DNA from: Pseudomonas sp. BP8
GTDB taxonomy: Bacteria; Pseudomonadota; Gammaproteobacteria; Pseudomonadales; Pseudomonadaceae
Length of the DNA: 64,000 nucleotides
Assembly: GCF_017875955.1 (NCBI RefSeq)
Contig: NZ_JAGINK010000001.1
Coordinates: 2,944,501 to 3,008,500, forward strand
Direction: 5' to 3'
This document shows positions 7,250-15,587 of this stretch, piece after piece; the stretch's first letter is position 1, and each line of letters begins with the position of its first letter. Under the pieces are notes generated by a model. It did no database searches and was not told the DNA's origin. It was given only the letters and a program-made list of their open reading frames with translations. The position numbers were made by a program, and so were the translations under genes.

Positions 7250-9080
7250 GTGCGCCCGGCATGGGCGCCATCCTGGAGGTGCAAGTCCTCCCGCGAGCTG
7301 GCCACAGCGAGCGAAGCGAAGCGCAACTGCAGAAGGGCGACCGACTGTGGGGAGGAAGCGTGGAGCATAAACCTTGAGCCGAGGTACACGAATCGCATCT
7401 GAGGCGTATTCGGTCAGGGCGAGCAGCCAAGTGCCTGCGAAGCTCTTGTGGCCTAAAGGCCGGATACGTAAATGCGGCGGTTGTGAGGTGAAGGATGGCG
7501 TTCTTACCCGGGGAGATCTCGCCTTGTGTCCGAAAGGACGACGGTGTGAGCCGGAGCGAGAAGTCAGCAGAGGTCGTAGTAGCTGTTTAACAGCGAAGGG
7601 CCGAACGAGAAGGAAAGTGGTTTGACATGAAGATACAGCCGGCCGTGCAACAGATGCCTGGTAACTCGGGGCGGGAGTCGACGAAGAGGGGTGAATCCCT
7701 GGCGCGCGGCTCCAGCGTTGAAGCTGGCTGTCCGCGACATGATCCAAACCCCACAGATGGAGGGCTGCTGCAAGCAGCCCTGACCAGAGAAAATCTATTG
7801 CTTGCACTCAAGCGGGTGCGTTCGAACAAAGGTGTTGCAGGTGTAGACGGTCTCACGATCGACGAAACCGTAGAGCACCTGAAAACGGCGTGGCCGCTGA
7901 TCCGTCGGCAACTGCTGGCGGGTGAATACCGGCCAGCGCCGGTGCGTAGGGTATTGATCCCAAAGCCGGGCGGTGGCGAGCGTAAGCTCGGTATACCGAC
8001 GGTCACGGACAGGGTCATCCAGCAGGCGCTGCTGCAGGTCCTCCAGCCTTTGCTGGATCCTGGTTTCAGTGAGCACAGCTATGGTTTTCGCCCCGGTCGC
8101 AACGCGCACCAAGCTGTTTTGGCCGCGCAGCAACACATCCATTCGGGGTGTGGAATCGTGGTGGACGTGGACCTTGAGCAGTTTTTCGACTGCGTCCAGC
8201 ATGACTTGCTGATCGCCCGGCTGAGCAGGACGGTGACTGATCGTGGCGTACTGCGCCTGATCCGTGCCTACCTGAACTGCGGGACGCTGATCGGCCAGGA
8301 CATAGTGGTGGACCGACAGGGGACGCCGCAAGGCGGTCCGCTTTCACCCCTGTTGGCGAACGTGGTGCTGGATGAGGTGGACAAGGAGCTGGAGCGACGG
8401 GGTCATCGCTTCGTCAGGTATGCGGATGATGCCAACGTTTACGTTCGAAGCCCCAAAGCCGGCTTGCGGGTGATGGCACTGCTCCGACGCCTTTACGGTC
8501 GTCTTGGGCTGCGGGTGAACGAAGGCAAAAGCGCGGTTGGCAGTGCGTTTGGTCGAAAGTTTCTGGGGTACGGCTTCTGGCTGTCAGCGCAAGGCAAGAT
8601 CAGACGCTGGGCAACAACCAAGGCGTTACAGACCTTCAAACAACGGATCCGGGGGTTGACCAAACGTAATGGTGGTCGAAGTCTGGAGCAGGTGATTGAG
8701 GGGTTGAGACCTTACCTACTGGGCTGGAAAGCGTACTTCGGCTTGTCGCAAACCACCGCGATGTGGAGGCGTTTGGACGGGTGGATACGACGAAGGCTCA
8801 GGGCGATCCAGCTCAAGCAATGGAGAACCGGCAGAACGATCTATCGTGAAGTGCGCAAGATGGGCGCCAGCCCCAAGTTGGCTGCACAGACTGCGGCGCA
8901 GAGCCATAGGGTATGGCATAACAGTGCCGGCCTGATTCATGGCGTACTGACGGTTGCCTGGTTTGACCGGATGGGGTTACCCCGCCTGATCTGATCTGGA
9001 GTTCTCGAACCGCCCGGTGCGGACCCGCATGCCGGGTGGTGTGGCAGGGGCGCGGCTAGAGGGCTGCCCCCTATGCCGAT
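7250..9080 (+). mobile_element. Group II intron (class IIC) with encoded reverse transcriptase
   Basis: The element starts GTGCGCCCGGCATGGGCGCC, fitting the GUGYG 5' rule. The protein is encoded in domain IV. A 34-base domain V lies at about 9009-9042 (ACCGCCCGGTGCGGACCC, CGC-type triad), followed by a domain VI stem (AGGGGC/GCCCCT). Exact ends come from an uninterrupted copy of the host repeat at 9575-9779, whose reverse complement reads GTCAC, seven T, CTTGG. The filled site has two T before 7250 and five after 9080, so the intron is 1,831 nt and ends in GAT, obeying the AY 3' rule. It sits just after a CCGCC/GGCGG hairpin, the target type class IIC introns prefer. Intact domains and an intact ORF suggest it could be active. 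Confidence 0.9.
7627..8994 (+). CDS. ltrA: Group II intron-encoded reverse transcriptase/maturase
   Basis: Protein of 455 residues that assists intron splicing and copies it by target-primed reverse transcription. RT motifs: YGFRPGRNAHQAV (152-164), VVDVDLEQFFDCV (178-190), QGTPQGGPLSPLLAN (231-245) and the catalytic YADD (265-268). A maturase (X) region follows with FLGYGF and a GIIM-like segment reading LRPYLLGWKAYFG. There is no C-terminal H-N-H endonuclease, as usual for class IIC. It begins at ATG 7627 inside domain IV. No frameshift or stop is present. It has no functional link with the neighbouring genes. Confidence 0.93.
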   Translation: MKIQPAVQQMPGNSGRESTKRGESLARGSSVEAGCPRHDPNPTDGGLLQAALTRENLLLALKRVRSNKGVAGVDGLTIDETVEHLKTAWPLIRRQLLAGEYRPAPVRRVLIPKPGGGERKLGIPTVTDRVIQQALLQVLQPLLDPGFSEHSYGFRPGRNAHQAVLAAQQHIHSGCGIVVDVDLEQFFDCVQHDLLIARLSRTVTDRGVLRLIRAYLNCGTLIGQDIVVDRQGTPQGGPLSPLLANVVLDEVDKELERRGHRFVRYADDANVYVRSPKAGLRVMALLRRLYGRLGLRVNEGKSAVGSAFGRKFLGYGFWLSAQGKIRRWATTKALQTFKQRIRGLTKRNGGRSLEQVIEGLRPYLLGWKAYFGLSQTTAMWRRLDGWIRRRLRAIQLKQWRTGRTIYREVRKMGASPKLAAQTAAQSHRVWHNSAGLIHGVLTVAWFDRMGLPRLI

Positions 9081-9171
9081 TTTTTCTTGGAAAAAAGTAA
9101 CCAAAAACCGCTTGCTCCTGCATCCGGCCCCTACGCTGCGCTACGGGGTTCCCTCGCTCCGGTCTTGCTCC
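9081..9171. repeat. Left arm (inner part) of the long inverted repeat
   Basis: It continues the repeat after the intron: TTTTTCTTGGAAAAAAG, AACCAAAAACCGC, TGCATCCGGCCC, GCTGCGCTACGGG and CCCTCGCTCCGG match the reverse complement of 9575-9665 nearly base for base. Similarity stops after GGTCTTGCTCC. Confidence 0.85.
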
Positions 9172-9574
9172 GGGAGGACCGCGCTGTACGGCCCATCCTG
9201 GGCCTCAGCGCTTTCCGGCCATCCATGGCCTCCACCTCCCTACCCAAGACCTCCACTCGGCCTCCTGAAGTCGCTGTTAGATCAAGAGCAAGATCAACAG
9301 CCACTGCAACGGCAGGCGAATCGCTGCGCTCTCGCTTTGTTTGTTTACGAGCGGATTTGTGGGGTGGCTGGCAGGGCTGCGCCCTGCGATTTGCGTTACC
9401 AGTACCGGCCTCTTCGCGGGGCAAGCCCGCTCCTACAGGATGGGCGCAAATTTTGAACTCGGCGCAAATCCTGTAGGAGCGGGCTTGCCCCGCGAAGAGG
9501 CCCGAATATCCACCACACCTGCCACTATCGAAAACAACGCCAGCCCAGACGCCGCCCGTAAATTCGCGACTTCA
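9172..9574. other. Non-coding centre of the inverted-repeat element
   Basis: About 400 bases with no convincing gene. Several frames are open over 200-380 bases, but they run through repeat sequence, lack family signatures and appear on both strands. The stretch contains a REP pair at 9407-9502. Confidence 0.7.
9407..9502. repeat. REP pair (inverted palindromic elements)
   Basis: Two 34-base REPs in opposite orientation, 9407-9440 and 9469-9502, share GTAGGAGCGGGCTTGCCCCG and end GAAGAGGCC. They are separated by 28 bases. As RNA they could fold into one long hairpin. Confidence 0.9.
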
Positions 9575-9779
9575 GGAGCAAGACCGGAGCGAGGGAACCC
9601 GTAGCGCAGCGGAGGGCCGGATGCAGAAGCAGGCGGTTTTTGGTTTCTTTTTTCCAAGAAAAAAAGTGACCCGCCGTAATGGCGGAAGGGGCCAGCAGCA
9701 CAGCCACATCAAATGGAAAAGCCTGCAGTTCCTAAGCCAGCCCGCCAGCAGATAACCGCCCCCAACAATCCGCGAAAAA
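9575..9779. repeat. Right arm of the long inverted repeat (uninterrupted copy)
   Basis: This arm is the reverse complement of 7151-7249 joined to 9081-9171. It is intact and shows the empty intron site (GTCAC, seven T, CTTGG on the minus strand). It ends close to the terminator of the MFS gene. Confidence 0.85.
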
Positions 9780-9781
9780 CC

Positions 9782-9806
9782 AAAAAAAAGAGGCCCGCAA
9801 GGGCCC
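9782..9806 (-). terminator. Rho-independent terminator of the MFS gene
   Basis: On the minus strand GGCCC-TTGC-GGGCC is followed by a run of eight T after two or three bases. It lies 25 bases beyond the MFS stop codon. Confidence 0.8.
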
Positions 9807-9830
9807 CGTCGAGGAAAAAGGTACGCCTGC

Positions 9831-11156
9831 TTATTTCGTCTCTAGCGAGCGCGGCGCCATGAAGTACATCCAGATCAGCGCGAGGAAGTACATCGCCGGG
9901 ATCATCATGAACAGCACCGAATAGTTGTTCTGGGTGGCAGTCAGCACACTGCCGACAATCTGCGTCATGAACATCCCGCCAATCGCCGCGCACATGCTGC
10001 CAAAGCCGAATACCGTACTCACCAGATGCTTGGGCGTGTAATCCATCACCAGGCTCCAGATGTTCGCGGTCCAGGCCTGGTGCGCGCCGACCGCCACGGA
10101 AATAGCCAGCACCGCGATCCACAAGCCGCTGGCATGCGCAGCGAAGATCACGCTGACCATGGTGCAAGCGAAGATCAGCATCGAGATCAACCGCGCGCGG
10201 ATGGCGCGCACGCCGCGGCCGATCAGCCAGGAGGAGAGGATGCCGCCGCCGATGCTGCCGAAGTCTGCGGTGAGCCAGATCAGCATCAGCGGAATGCCCA
10301 TTTGCGTCACGCTGATGCCCAGGTCGTACTGCTGGTTGAGAAACGGCGGCAGCCAATACAGATAGAACCAGAACACCGGCGCGGTGATCGAGTAGGCCAC
10401 GGCGAACGCCCAGGTGCCACGCCTACGCAGAATGCGGCTGAGGGGGACGCGTGTCGCTTCCGGTTCGGCGTCTTGCTGGATGTAGTCCAGTTCGCTCTGG
10501 CGGACCCGCGGGTGGTCTTCAGGGTTGAAGTACTTCAAGCCCCAGAACACCAGCCACACCAGCCCCAGGCAAGCCATGCCGATGAACGCCGCCTGCCAGC
10601 CCCAGACGATCAGGATCAGCGGCAACAGCGCTGGGGTAAGCATGGCGCCGACATTGGTACCGGCGTTGAACAACCCGGTTGCGATGGCGCGTTCGCCGGC
10701 AGGGAACCACAGGCGCGTGGTCTTCACGCAGGCCGGATAGTTGGCCGCCTCGGTCAGGCCGAGAATGAACCGGCAGACCATGAAACCCGCCGCCGAGGTG
10801 GCCAGGCCATGAGCGCCGGTGGCCAGGCTCCAGAGCAATACCGCGACGAAGAAGGCGCGCTTGACGCCCACTCTGTCGATCAATCGGCCCTGCAGGAGGA
10901 AGCCTATGGCGTAGCCGACCTGGAACCAGAAGTTGATGTTGGCGTAGTCCATTGCCGTCCAGCCCATCTCCTTGGCCAGGGTCGGCTGCATGATGCCGAG
11001 GGCGGCGCGGTCGATGTAGTTCAAGGTGGTGGCGAAGAACACCAGGGCGAGCATGCCCCAGCGGGTCTTGCCAACGGCGAAGGCTCCGCGAAACTTGTCG
11101 CCGATGGAGCTGTGGGGCGTTCGGGGTGCGGCGGTGTTGATCCTGAAATCGGTCAT
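9831..11156 (-). CDS. MFS transporter, anion:cation symporter (sugar-acid) family
   Basis: Inner-membrane carrier of 441 residues with about 12 hydrophobic segments. TM1 contains NYIDRAALGI, the signature segment of the ACS family that imports hexuronates, glucarate, galactonate and related organic anions. The loop after TM2 reads GRLIDRVGVKRAF, a typical MFS A-motif, and LTEAANYPACVK is the conserved TM4/5 region. It follows the LysR gene on the same strand after a 370-base gap and has its own terminator. It probably imports the acid handled by the divergent enzyme cluster at 12627-16390. The exact substrate is not readable. Confidence 0.88.
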   Translation of the reverse strand: MTDFRINTAAPRTPHSSIGDKFRGAFAVGKTRWGMLALVFFATTLNYIDRAALGIMQPTLAKEMGWTAMDYANINFWFQVGYAIGFLLQGRLIDRVGVKRAFFVAVLLWSLATGAHGLATSAAGFMVCRFILGLTEAANYPACVKTTRLWFPAGERAIATGLFNAGTNVGAMLTPALLPLILIVWGWQAAFIGMACLGLVWLVFWGLKYFNPEDHPRVRQSELDYIQQDAEPEATRVPLSRILRRRGTWAFAVAYSITAPVFWFYLYWLPPFLNQQYDLGISVTQMGIPLMLIWLTADFGSIGGGILSSWLIGRGVRAIRARLISMLIFACTMVSVIFAAHASGLWIAVLAISVAVGAHQAWTANIWSLVMDYTPKHLVSTVFGFGSMCAAIGGMFMTQIVGSVLTATQNNYSVLFMMIPAMYFLALIWMYFMAPRSLETK

Positions 11157-11525
11157 ATCACTGTCGTTTTATTGAAATTGTTGTAAGGCGCGGTGTTGCG
11201 AGATCGCGGCTGTGCCCAAGGCAGGGAAGGGCCCGCAAGACCCGCGCATGGTGCGCAGTGAATGGATGAGCGTCAATTCAGCAGAGGGGCTTTTTGTTCG
11301 ATCACCGAACGCTAGCGCTCAGCGGGTGGTCAGCAGCGGGCGAGGCGATCCTCTACAGGGACCGCGCTGTAGCCAAGGCATGCACAGGACCTGTGGGAGC
11401 GGCCTTGTGTCGCGAAAGGGCTGCAGAGCAGCCCCGGCATTCTCCAGGCATACGCAACTTCAAAAGGCCTTGAGCACTCCCTTCGCACGCAAAGCACGCA
11501 GCCCTGCGAAGAGGCCGGCACCGGC
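11157..11525. other. Intergenic region between LysR and MFS genes
   Basis: About 370 bases upstream of the MFS gene with no supported gene; open frames are short and lack signatures. It holds one REP-like element of the second type (11391-11424) and presumably the MFS promoter near 11157-11230, where ATTGAAATTGTTG is the only AT-rich stretch. Confidence 0.6.
11391..11424 (+). repeat. Single REP-like element of the CTTGTGTCGCGAAA type
   Basis: CTGTGGGAGCGGCCTTGTGT followed by CGCGAAAGGGCTGC is the same element found as an inverted pair at 31080-31168 and in part near 39190. It differs from the main REP family by GTGTCGCG in place of GCCCCGCG. Confidence 0.75.
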
Positions 11526-12443
11526 TCACACCGTCGGCATCTCGAACCCGGCAATCTCCCGCCCCAGCTTCACCGCATGCGCATGCAGCACGCGCATCAG
11601 ATGCAGCGACGCCTGCGACGGCGGCTCGAAGCGCGAGTAGACAAAGCTGATATCGAAGTGAATCTCCTCGGCCAGCGGCACCACCTTCAGCCCGCTGCCC
11701 TGGGCCACGAACTCATCGATGATGCTGATGCCCATCCCTTGCTTGACCAGCGCCACCGCTTCATTGGCATTGGTAAACGACAGCAGCGATTCCAACTGCG
11801 CGCCCTGGCGTTCGATCTCCTGCGCGAGCAATTTGCCAAACGGCATGTCCGGCCTGAACAGCAGCAACGCTTGTCCCTCGAGTTGCTGCAACGACAGCTG
11901 CGCCTGCTGCGCCAGCGCATGCTCGGCCGGCATCACCACCACCATGCGCCCGCGCATGAAAGCGCGCGAATGCAGGTGGTCATGCACCAGCGGCAAGGCG
12001 GCGATCGACAGGTCGACCTTCTTCGACAGGATCTGATTGGGCATCTCGTTCATCAACGAGGTCTGCCACTCGATGTTCAGTGACGGTGACTCGCGCTTGA
12101 GCTGGGCCAGGGCAATCGGGATGACCACGGTCGACAGCGAGGCACTGCACGAAATGCGCAAATTGCGCTGCGAGCCCGACGCCAGCGACAACGCGCACTC
12201 ATTGACCACCAGCGCCGCCTGGTACACCCGCTCGACCTCACGAAACAGGATCTGCGCCTCGCCCGTCGGCACCAGACGGTTGTTGATGCGCTCGAACAGC
12301 CGGTAGCTCAGGCGCCCTTCGATGTAGGCGATCAACTTGCTCACGGCCGGCTGCGAGACGTAAAGCATCTTTGCCGCAGCGCTGATCGAGCCGGTCAGCA
12401 TGACCGCGCGAAACACTTCCATATGGCGCAGCTTGAACACCAT
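11526..12443 (-). CDS. LysR-family transcriptional regulator
   Basis: DNA-binding regulator of 305 residues. The winged helix-turn-helix occupies the first 60 residues (FRAVMLTGSISAAAKMLYVS, QPAVSKLIAYIE). A periplasmic-binding-protein-like effector domain follows. The start at 12443 (MVFKLRHMEVF) fits the family length; upstream ATGs at 12479 and 12485 would only add a tail. It is divergent from the amidohydrolase/MFS/SDR/isomerase operon, the normal position for a LysR activator of that operon; the 180 bases between are the likely control region. The effector is probably a pathway intermediate. Confidence 0.88.
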   Translation of the reverse strand: MVFKLRHMEVFRAVMLTGSISAAAKMLYVSQPAVSKLIAYIEGRLSYRLFERINNRLVPTGEAQILFREVERVYQAALVVNECALSLASGSQRNLRISCSASLSTVVIPIALAQLKRESPSLNIEWQTSLMNEMPNQILSKKVDLSIAALPLVHDHLHSRAFMRGRMVVVMPAEHALAQQAQLSLQQLEGQALLLFRPDMPFGKLLAQEIERQGAQLESLLSFTNANEAVALVKQGMGISIIDEFVAQGSGLKVVPLAEEIHFDISFVYSRFEPPSQASLHLMRVLHAHAVKLGREIAGFEMPTV

Positions 12444-12626
12444 CGCGGTGGACTCGCTGGCGTCTTGGCCGGGGAGCATGAGCATTACCTTTGGTTATGG
12501 TCTTTGATATCTGTGTATGAGCATCGGCACCGGGCCCGCAGTATCGTGAGCCTCAGTCAATCGCCCTGGTGGCGAACAATAACAAGATCTGCAAGCAGGC
12601 GCAGTGGCGCCTGCCGGGAGTGCCTC

Positions 12627-13454
12627 GTGAACATCTTTGACGACCCGAAGATCGATTGCCATAACCATTTGTTTGACCCCGCGCGATTTCCCTATCACCC
12701 CAACGCACCCTACGCACCGTCCGGCCAGGAAGTCGCCACGCTGGAGCAGTTCGGCGAAGTGATGGACACCTACGGCGTGCGCCAGGCCCTGCTGGTCGGG
12801 CCGAACAGCGGCTATCACACCGACAACCGCTGCCTGTTGCACGCGCTGGCCGTAGGTCAGGGGCGCTTTCGCGGCATCGCGGTGGTCGAGCGCGATATCG
12901 CCATCGACCAGTTGGCCGCACTGAAAGAGCAGGGCGTGGTCGGTGTGGCGTTCAACCCAGCGCTGTACGGCATCGAGCACATGGACAACGCCGAGGCCAA
13001 TTTCGGCAAGCTCGCCGAACTCGGCATGTTCGCCCAGATCCAGGTCTGCGAAGACCAACTGTTGCACCTGCAGGGGCTGCTCGATCGCAACCCGGTGCGG
13101 GTGCTGGTCGATCATTGCGGTCGCCCGGATGTCAGCGCCGGCCTGCAGCAGCCGGGCTTCCAGGCGCTGCTCAAGCTGGCGCGTTCAGGCCGTGCCAGCG
13201 TCAAGCTTTCGGGCATGCAGAAATTTGCCGCGGCTGAGGCTCTTTACGGGCAGAGCGCGGCCTACGTGCACGCCCTGATCGCCGCGTTTGGCCCGGATGC
13301 CTGTGTCTGGGGCTCCGATTGGCCGTTCATTCGCCAGCGTTCGCGTGTTGACTACGGCCCGCTGCTGAAACTGGCCGAGCGCCTGATGCCCGACCCTCAG
13401 CTGCGCCGAAAGATCATGTGGGACACCCCACGGCGCTTGTTCGGTTTTATCTGA
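12627..13454 (+). CDS. Amidohydrolase family lactonase (COG3618 / PDC-hydrolase type)
   Basis: TIM-barrel metal-dependent hydrolase of 275 residues. The H-x-H motif is in DCHNHLFDP, later ligand segments read VDHCGRPD and the end of the barrel has WGSDWPF, a pattern shared by 2-pyrone-4,6-dicarboxylate lactonase, L-fucono- and L-rhamnonolactonases and galactarolactone isomerase. The frame stays open 200 bases upstream, but the GTG at 12627 has GGGAG six bases before it and starts just ahead of the conserved domain. It leads an operon with MFS, SDR and isomerase genes, so hydrolysis of a sugar-acid lactone is the best guess; a pyrone or muconolactone substrate is possible. Confidence 0.83.
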   Translation: MNIFDDPKIDCHNHLFDPARFPYHPNAPYAPSGQEVATLEQFGEVMDTYGVRQALLVGPNSGYHTDNRCLLHALAVGQGRFRGIAVVERDIAIDQLAALKEQGVVGVAFNPALYGIEHMDNAEANFGKLAELGMFAQIQVCEDQLLHLQGLLDRNPVRVLVDHCGRPDVSAGLQQPGFQALLKLARSGRASVKLSGMQKFAAAEALYGQSAAYVHALIAAFGPDACVWGSDWPFIRQRSRVDYGPLLKLAERLMPDPQLRRKIMWDTPRRLFGFI

Positions 13455-13500
13455 CGCTGCTTCGCCCCTGATGACACGCCAATAATAAGAGACCGACGTC

Positions 13501-14850
13501 ATGACCACAGAGCACAAGCTCAGCCTCGGGGTGTACGACACCCCGGCCCAGCAGACAGCCAAGACCCGCACCCGCTTCATGATCCTCGCGCTGATCTCCG
13601 GCGGCACCATGATCAACTACCTCGACCGCAGCGTAATGGGCATCGCCGCGCCCAGCATCAGCGCCGACCTCGGCCTCAACGCGGCGATGATGGGCATCAT
13701 CTTCTCGGCGTTCTCCTGGACCTACGCCGCCGCGCAGATTCCGGGTGGCATTCTTATCGACCGCCTCGGCACCAAATTCACCTACTGGCTGGCGCTGACC
13801 CTGTGGTCGTTGTTCACCGGCCTGCAGGGTTTGGCCCAGGGCTTTTTGTCGCTGCTTGGTTTCCGCTTTTTGGTCGGCATCACCGAAGCGCCGTGCTTCC
13901 CGACCAACAGCCGCGTGGTCGCGACCTGGTTCCCGCAGAGCGAGCGTGCCCGCGCGACCAGTATCTATACCTTTGCCGAATACATCGGCCTGGCCTTCCT
14001 CACGCCGCTGTTGTTCTGGGTGCTGCATGCCTATGGCTGGCGCTTCCTGCTGATGGCCGTCGGCGCGATGGGCATCCTCTATGGGCTGGTCTGGTGGCGC
14101 AAATACCACGAGCCGCATCAGTCCACCACTGCCAACCAGGCGGAGCTGGACTATATCGCCGCAGGCGGCGGGGTGGTCGATGGTGGGCAGAAACCCACTG
14201 TCTTCCAATGGTCGCAGATCCCGGCGCTGCTCAAACACCGCAACATGCTCGGCATCTGCCTGGGCCAGTTCGCCTGCAACTCGACCAACGTGTTCTTCCT
14301 GACCTGGTTCCCCACCTACCTGGTTACCGAGCGGCACATGCCCTGGCTGAAAGTCGGCTGGGTCGCGGTGCTGCCGTTCATCGCAGCCTCACTGGGTACC
14401 TTGGTCGGCGGTTGGCTGTCGGACGCCTTGCTGCGCCGCGGCTACTCGTTGAACGTCGCCCGCAAGCTGCCGGTGATTGCCGGCCTGCTCACCGCGTCGG
14501 TGATCGTCCTGGCCAACTACGTGGAATCTGACGCGCTGGTCATCGCCATTCTGTGCATCGCCTACTTTGCCCAAGGCATGTCGGCACTGGCCTGGATGAT
14601 CGTCTCCGATATCGCCCCCAAGGGCCTGCTCGGCTTGAGCGGCGGCCTGTTCAACCTGTTCGCCAACGCCGCCGGCATCGTCACCCCGTTGACCATCGGC
14701 ATCATCGTCACCGCCACCGGCTCGTTTGTCTGGGCCCTGGCGTTCGTATCAACCATCACTGCGCTTGGTGCACTGTGCTACCTGTTCATGGTCAGCGACC
14801 TGCGTCGCCTGCCAGAAATCAACTGTGTCGAAGAAGGAGCAAAACAATGA
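13501..14850 (+). CDS. MFS transporter, anion:cation symporter family
   Basis: Inner-membrane carrier of 449 residues, second of two ACS-type carriers in this cluster. NYLDRSVMGIAAPS in TM1, GGILIDRLGTKFTY after TM2 and LVGITEAPCFPTNSRV in TM4/5 are family hallmarks of glucarate/galactonate-type transporters. About 12 membrane segments. It follows the lactonase gene by 46 bases and overlaps the SDR start by four bases (ATGA), so transport and oxidation are translationally coupled. It has only ordinary similarity to the 9831-11156 carrier, so the two may import different acids. Confidence 0.9.
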   Translation: MTTEHKLSLGVYDTPAQQTAKTRTRFMILALISGGTMINYLDRSVMGIAAPSISADLGLNAAMMGIIFSAFSWTYAAAQIPGGILIDRLGTKFTYWLALTLWSLFTGLQGLAQGFLSLLGFRFLVGITEAPCFPTNSRVVATWFPQSERARATSIYTFAEYIGLAFLTPLLFWVLHAYGWRFLLMAVGAMGILYGLVWWRKYHEPHQSTTANQAELDYIAAGGGVVDGGQKPTVFQWSQIPALLKHRNMLGICLGQFACNSTNVFFLTWFPTYLVTERHMPWLKVGWVAVLPFIAASLGTLVGGWLSDALLRRGYSLNVARKLPVIAGLLTASVIVLANYVESDALVIAILCIAYFAQGMSALAWMIVSDIAPKGLLGLSGGLFNLFANAAGIVTPLTIGIIVTATGSFVWALAFVSTITALGALCYLFMVSDLRRLPEINCVEEGAKQ

Positions 14851-15587
14851 GCCAGAACCTGCAAGGGCAGACCGCAATCATCACCGGCGGCATGCGCGGC
14901 ATTGGCCTGGCCATCGCCCGCCGGCTGCATGCGCAAGGCGCTGATATCGTCATCTGGGACCTTGCCGTCGATGGTTGGGACAGTGTCGAAAACGGCTTTG
15001 AGCCGGTACTGCGCCAGTCGGTCGATGTCTCCTCGCTGGCATCGGTTGAAGGCGCTTTTGCCGAGGTGCTCGAGCGGGTCGGCCAGGTCGAGATTCTGGT
15101 CAACAACGCCGGCATCAATGGCCCGGTGGTGTCGTCCTGGGAGTACCCCACCGACGCGTGGGACAAGGTCATCGCCATCGACCTCAACGGCGTGTTCTAT
15201 TGCTGTCGCACCGCCATTCCGCACATGCGTGAGCGCGGCTATGGGCGCATCGTCAACATCGCCTCGATGGCGGGCAAGGATGGCGTGCAGTACATCTCGG
15301 CGTACTCGGCGGCCAAGGCCGGGGTGATTGCCTTTACCAAGGCGGCCGCCAAGGAGCTGGCGCAGGATGGCGTGTTGCTCAACTGCGTGGCGCCGGCCAT
15401 GGTCGAGACGCCGTTGATGGCCGAGATGACCCAACAGCACATCGACGCCAGCAAGGCCAAGATCCCCATGGGGCGCTTCCTCAAGGCAGAAGAGGTGGCC
15501 AACATGGTCACCTGGATTGCCGGGCCTGAGTGCAGCTTTACCACCGGCTTTGTGTTCGACCTCAGCGGGGGGAGGGCGACCTATTGA
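14847..15587 (+). CDS. Short-chain dehydrogenase/reductase (SDR)
   Basis: Classical SDR of 246 residues. The cofactor loop is TGGMRGIG near 14-21, the NNAG motif occurs in LVNNAGINGP, and the catalytic Ser and Tyr-x3-Lys are in NIASMAG and YSAAK. The C-terminal LSGGRATY is typical of sugar and hydroxy-acid dehydrogenases. The Asp after the second beta strand (IWDLAVD) favours NAD over NADP. The start at 14847 overlaps the MFS stop, with AAGGAG eight bases upstream. It probably oxidises a sugar, lactone precursor or deoxy-keto acid in this pathway. Confidence 0.9.
   Translation: MSQNLQGQTAIITGGMRGIGLAIARRLHAQGADIVIWDLAVDGWDSVENGFEPVLRQSVDVSSLASVEGAFAEVLERVGQVEILVNNAGINGPVVSSWEYPTDAWDKVIAIDLNGVFYCCRTAIPHMRERGYGRIVNIASMAGKDGVQYISAYSAAKAGVIAFTKAAAKELAQDGVLLNCVAPAMVETPLMAEMTQQHIDASKAKIPMGRFLKAEEVANMVTWIAGPECSFTTGFVFDLSGGRATY

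Noticed and set aside
7244..7807. Minus-strand open frames within the intron
   Set aside because: They run across the structured intron RNA domain and antisense to the reverse transcriptase; no protein signature.
9073..9657. Several overlapping open frames of 60-129 codons on both strands
   Set aside because: They lie in the inverted repeat and REP pair; translations are repeat-derived.
12423..12626. N-terminal extension of the amidohydrolase frame
   Set aside because: The extension overlaps the divergent LysR gene and its promoter region and lacks conserved residues.
13447..14337. 296-codon minus-strand frame opposite the second MFS gene
   Set aside because: Shadow frame; the MFS reading frame has clear family motifs and operon coupling.
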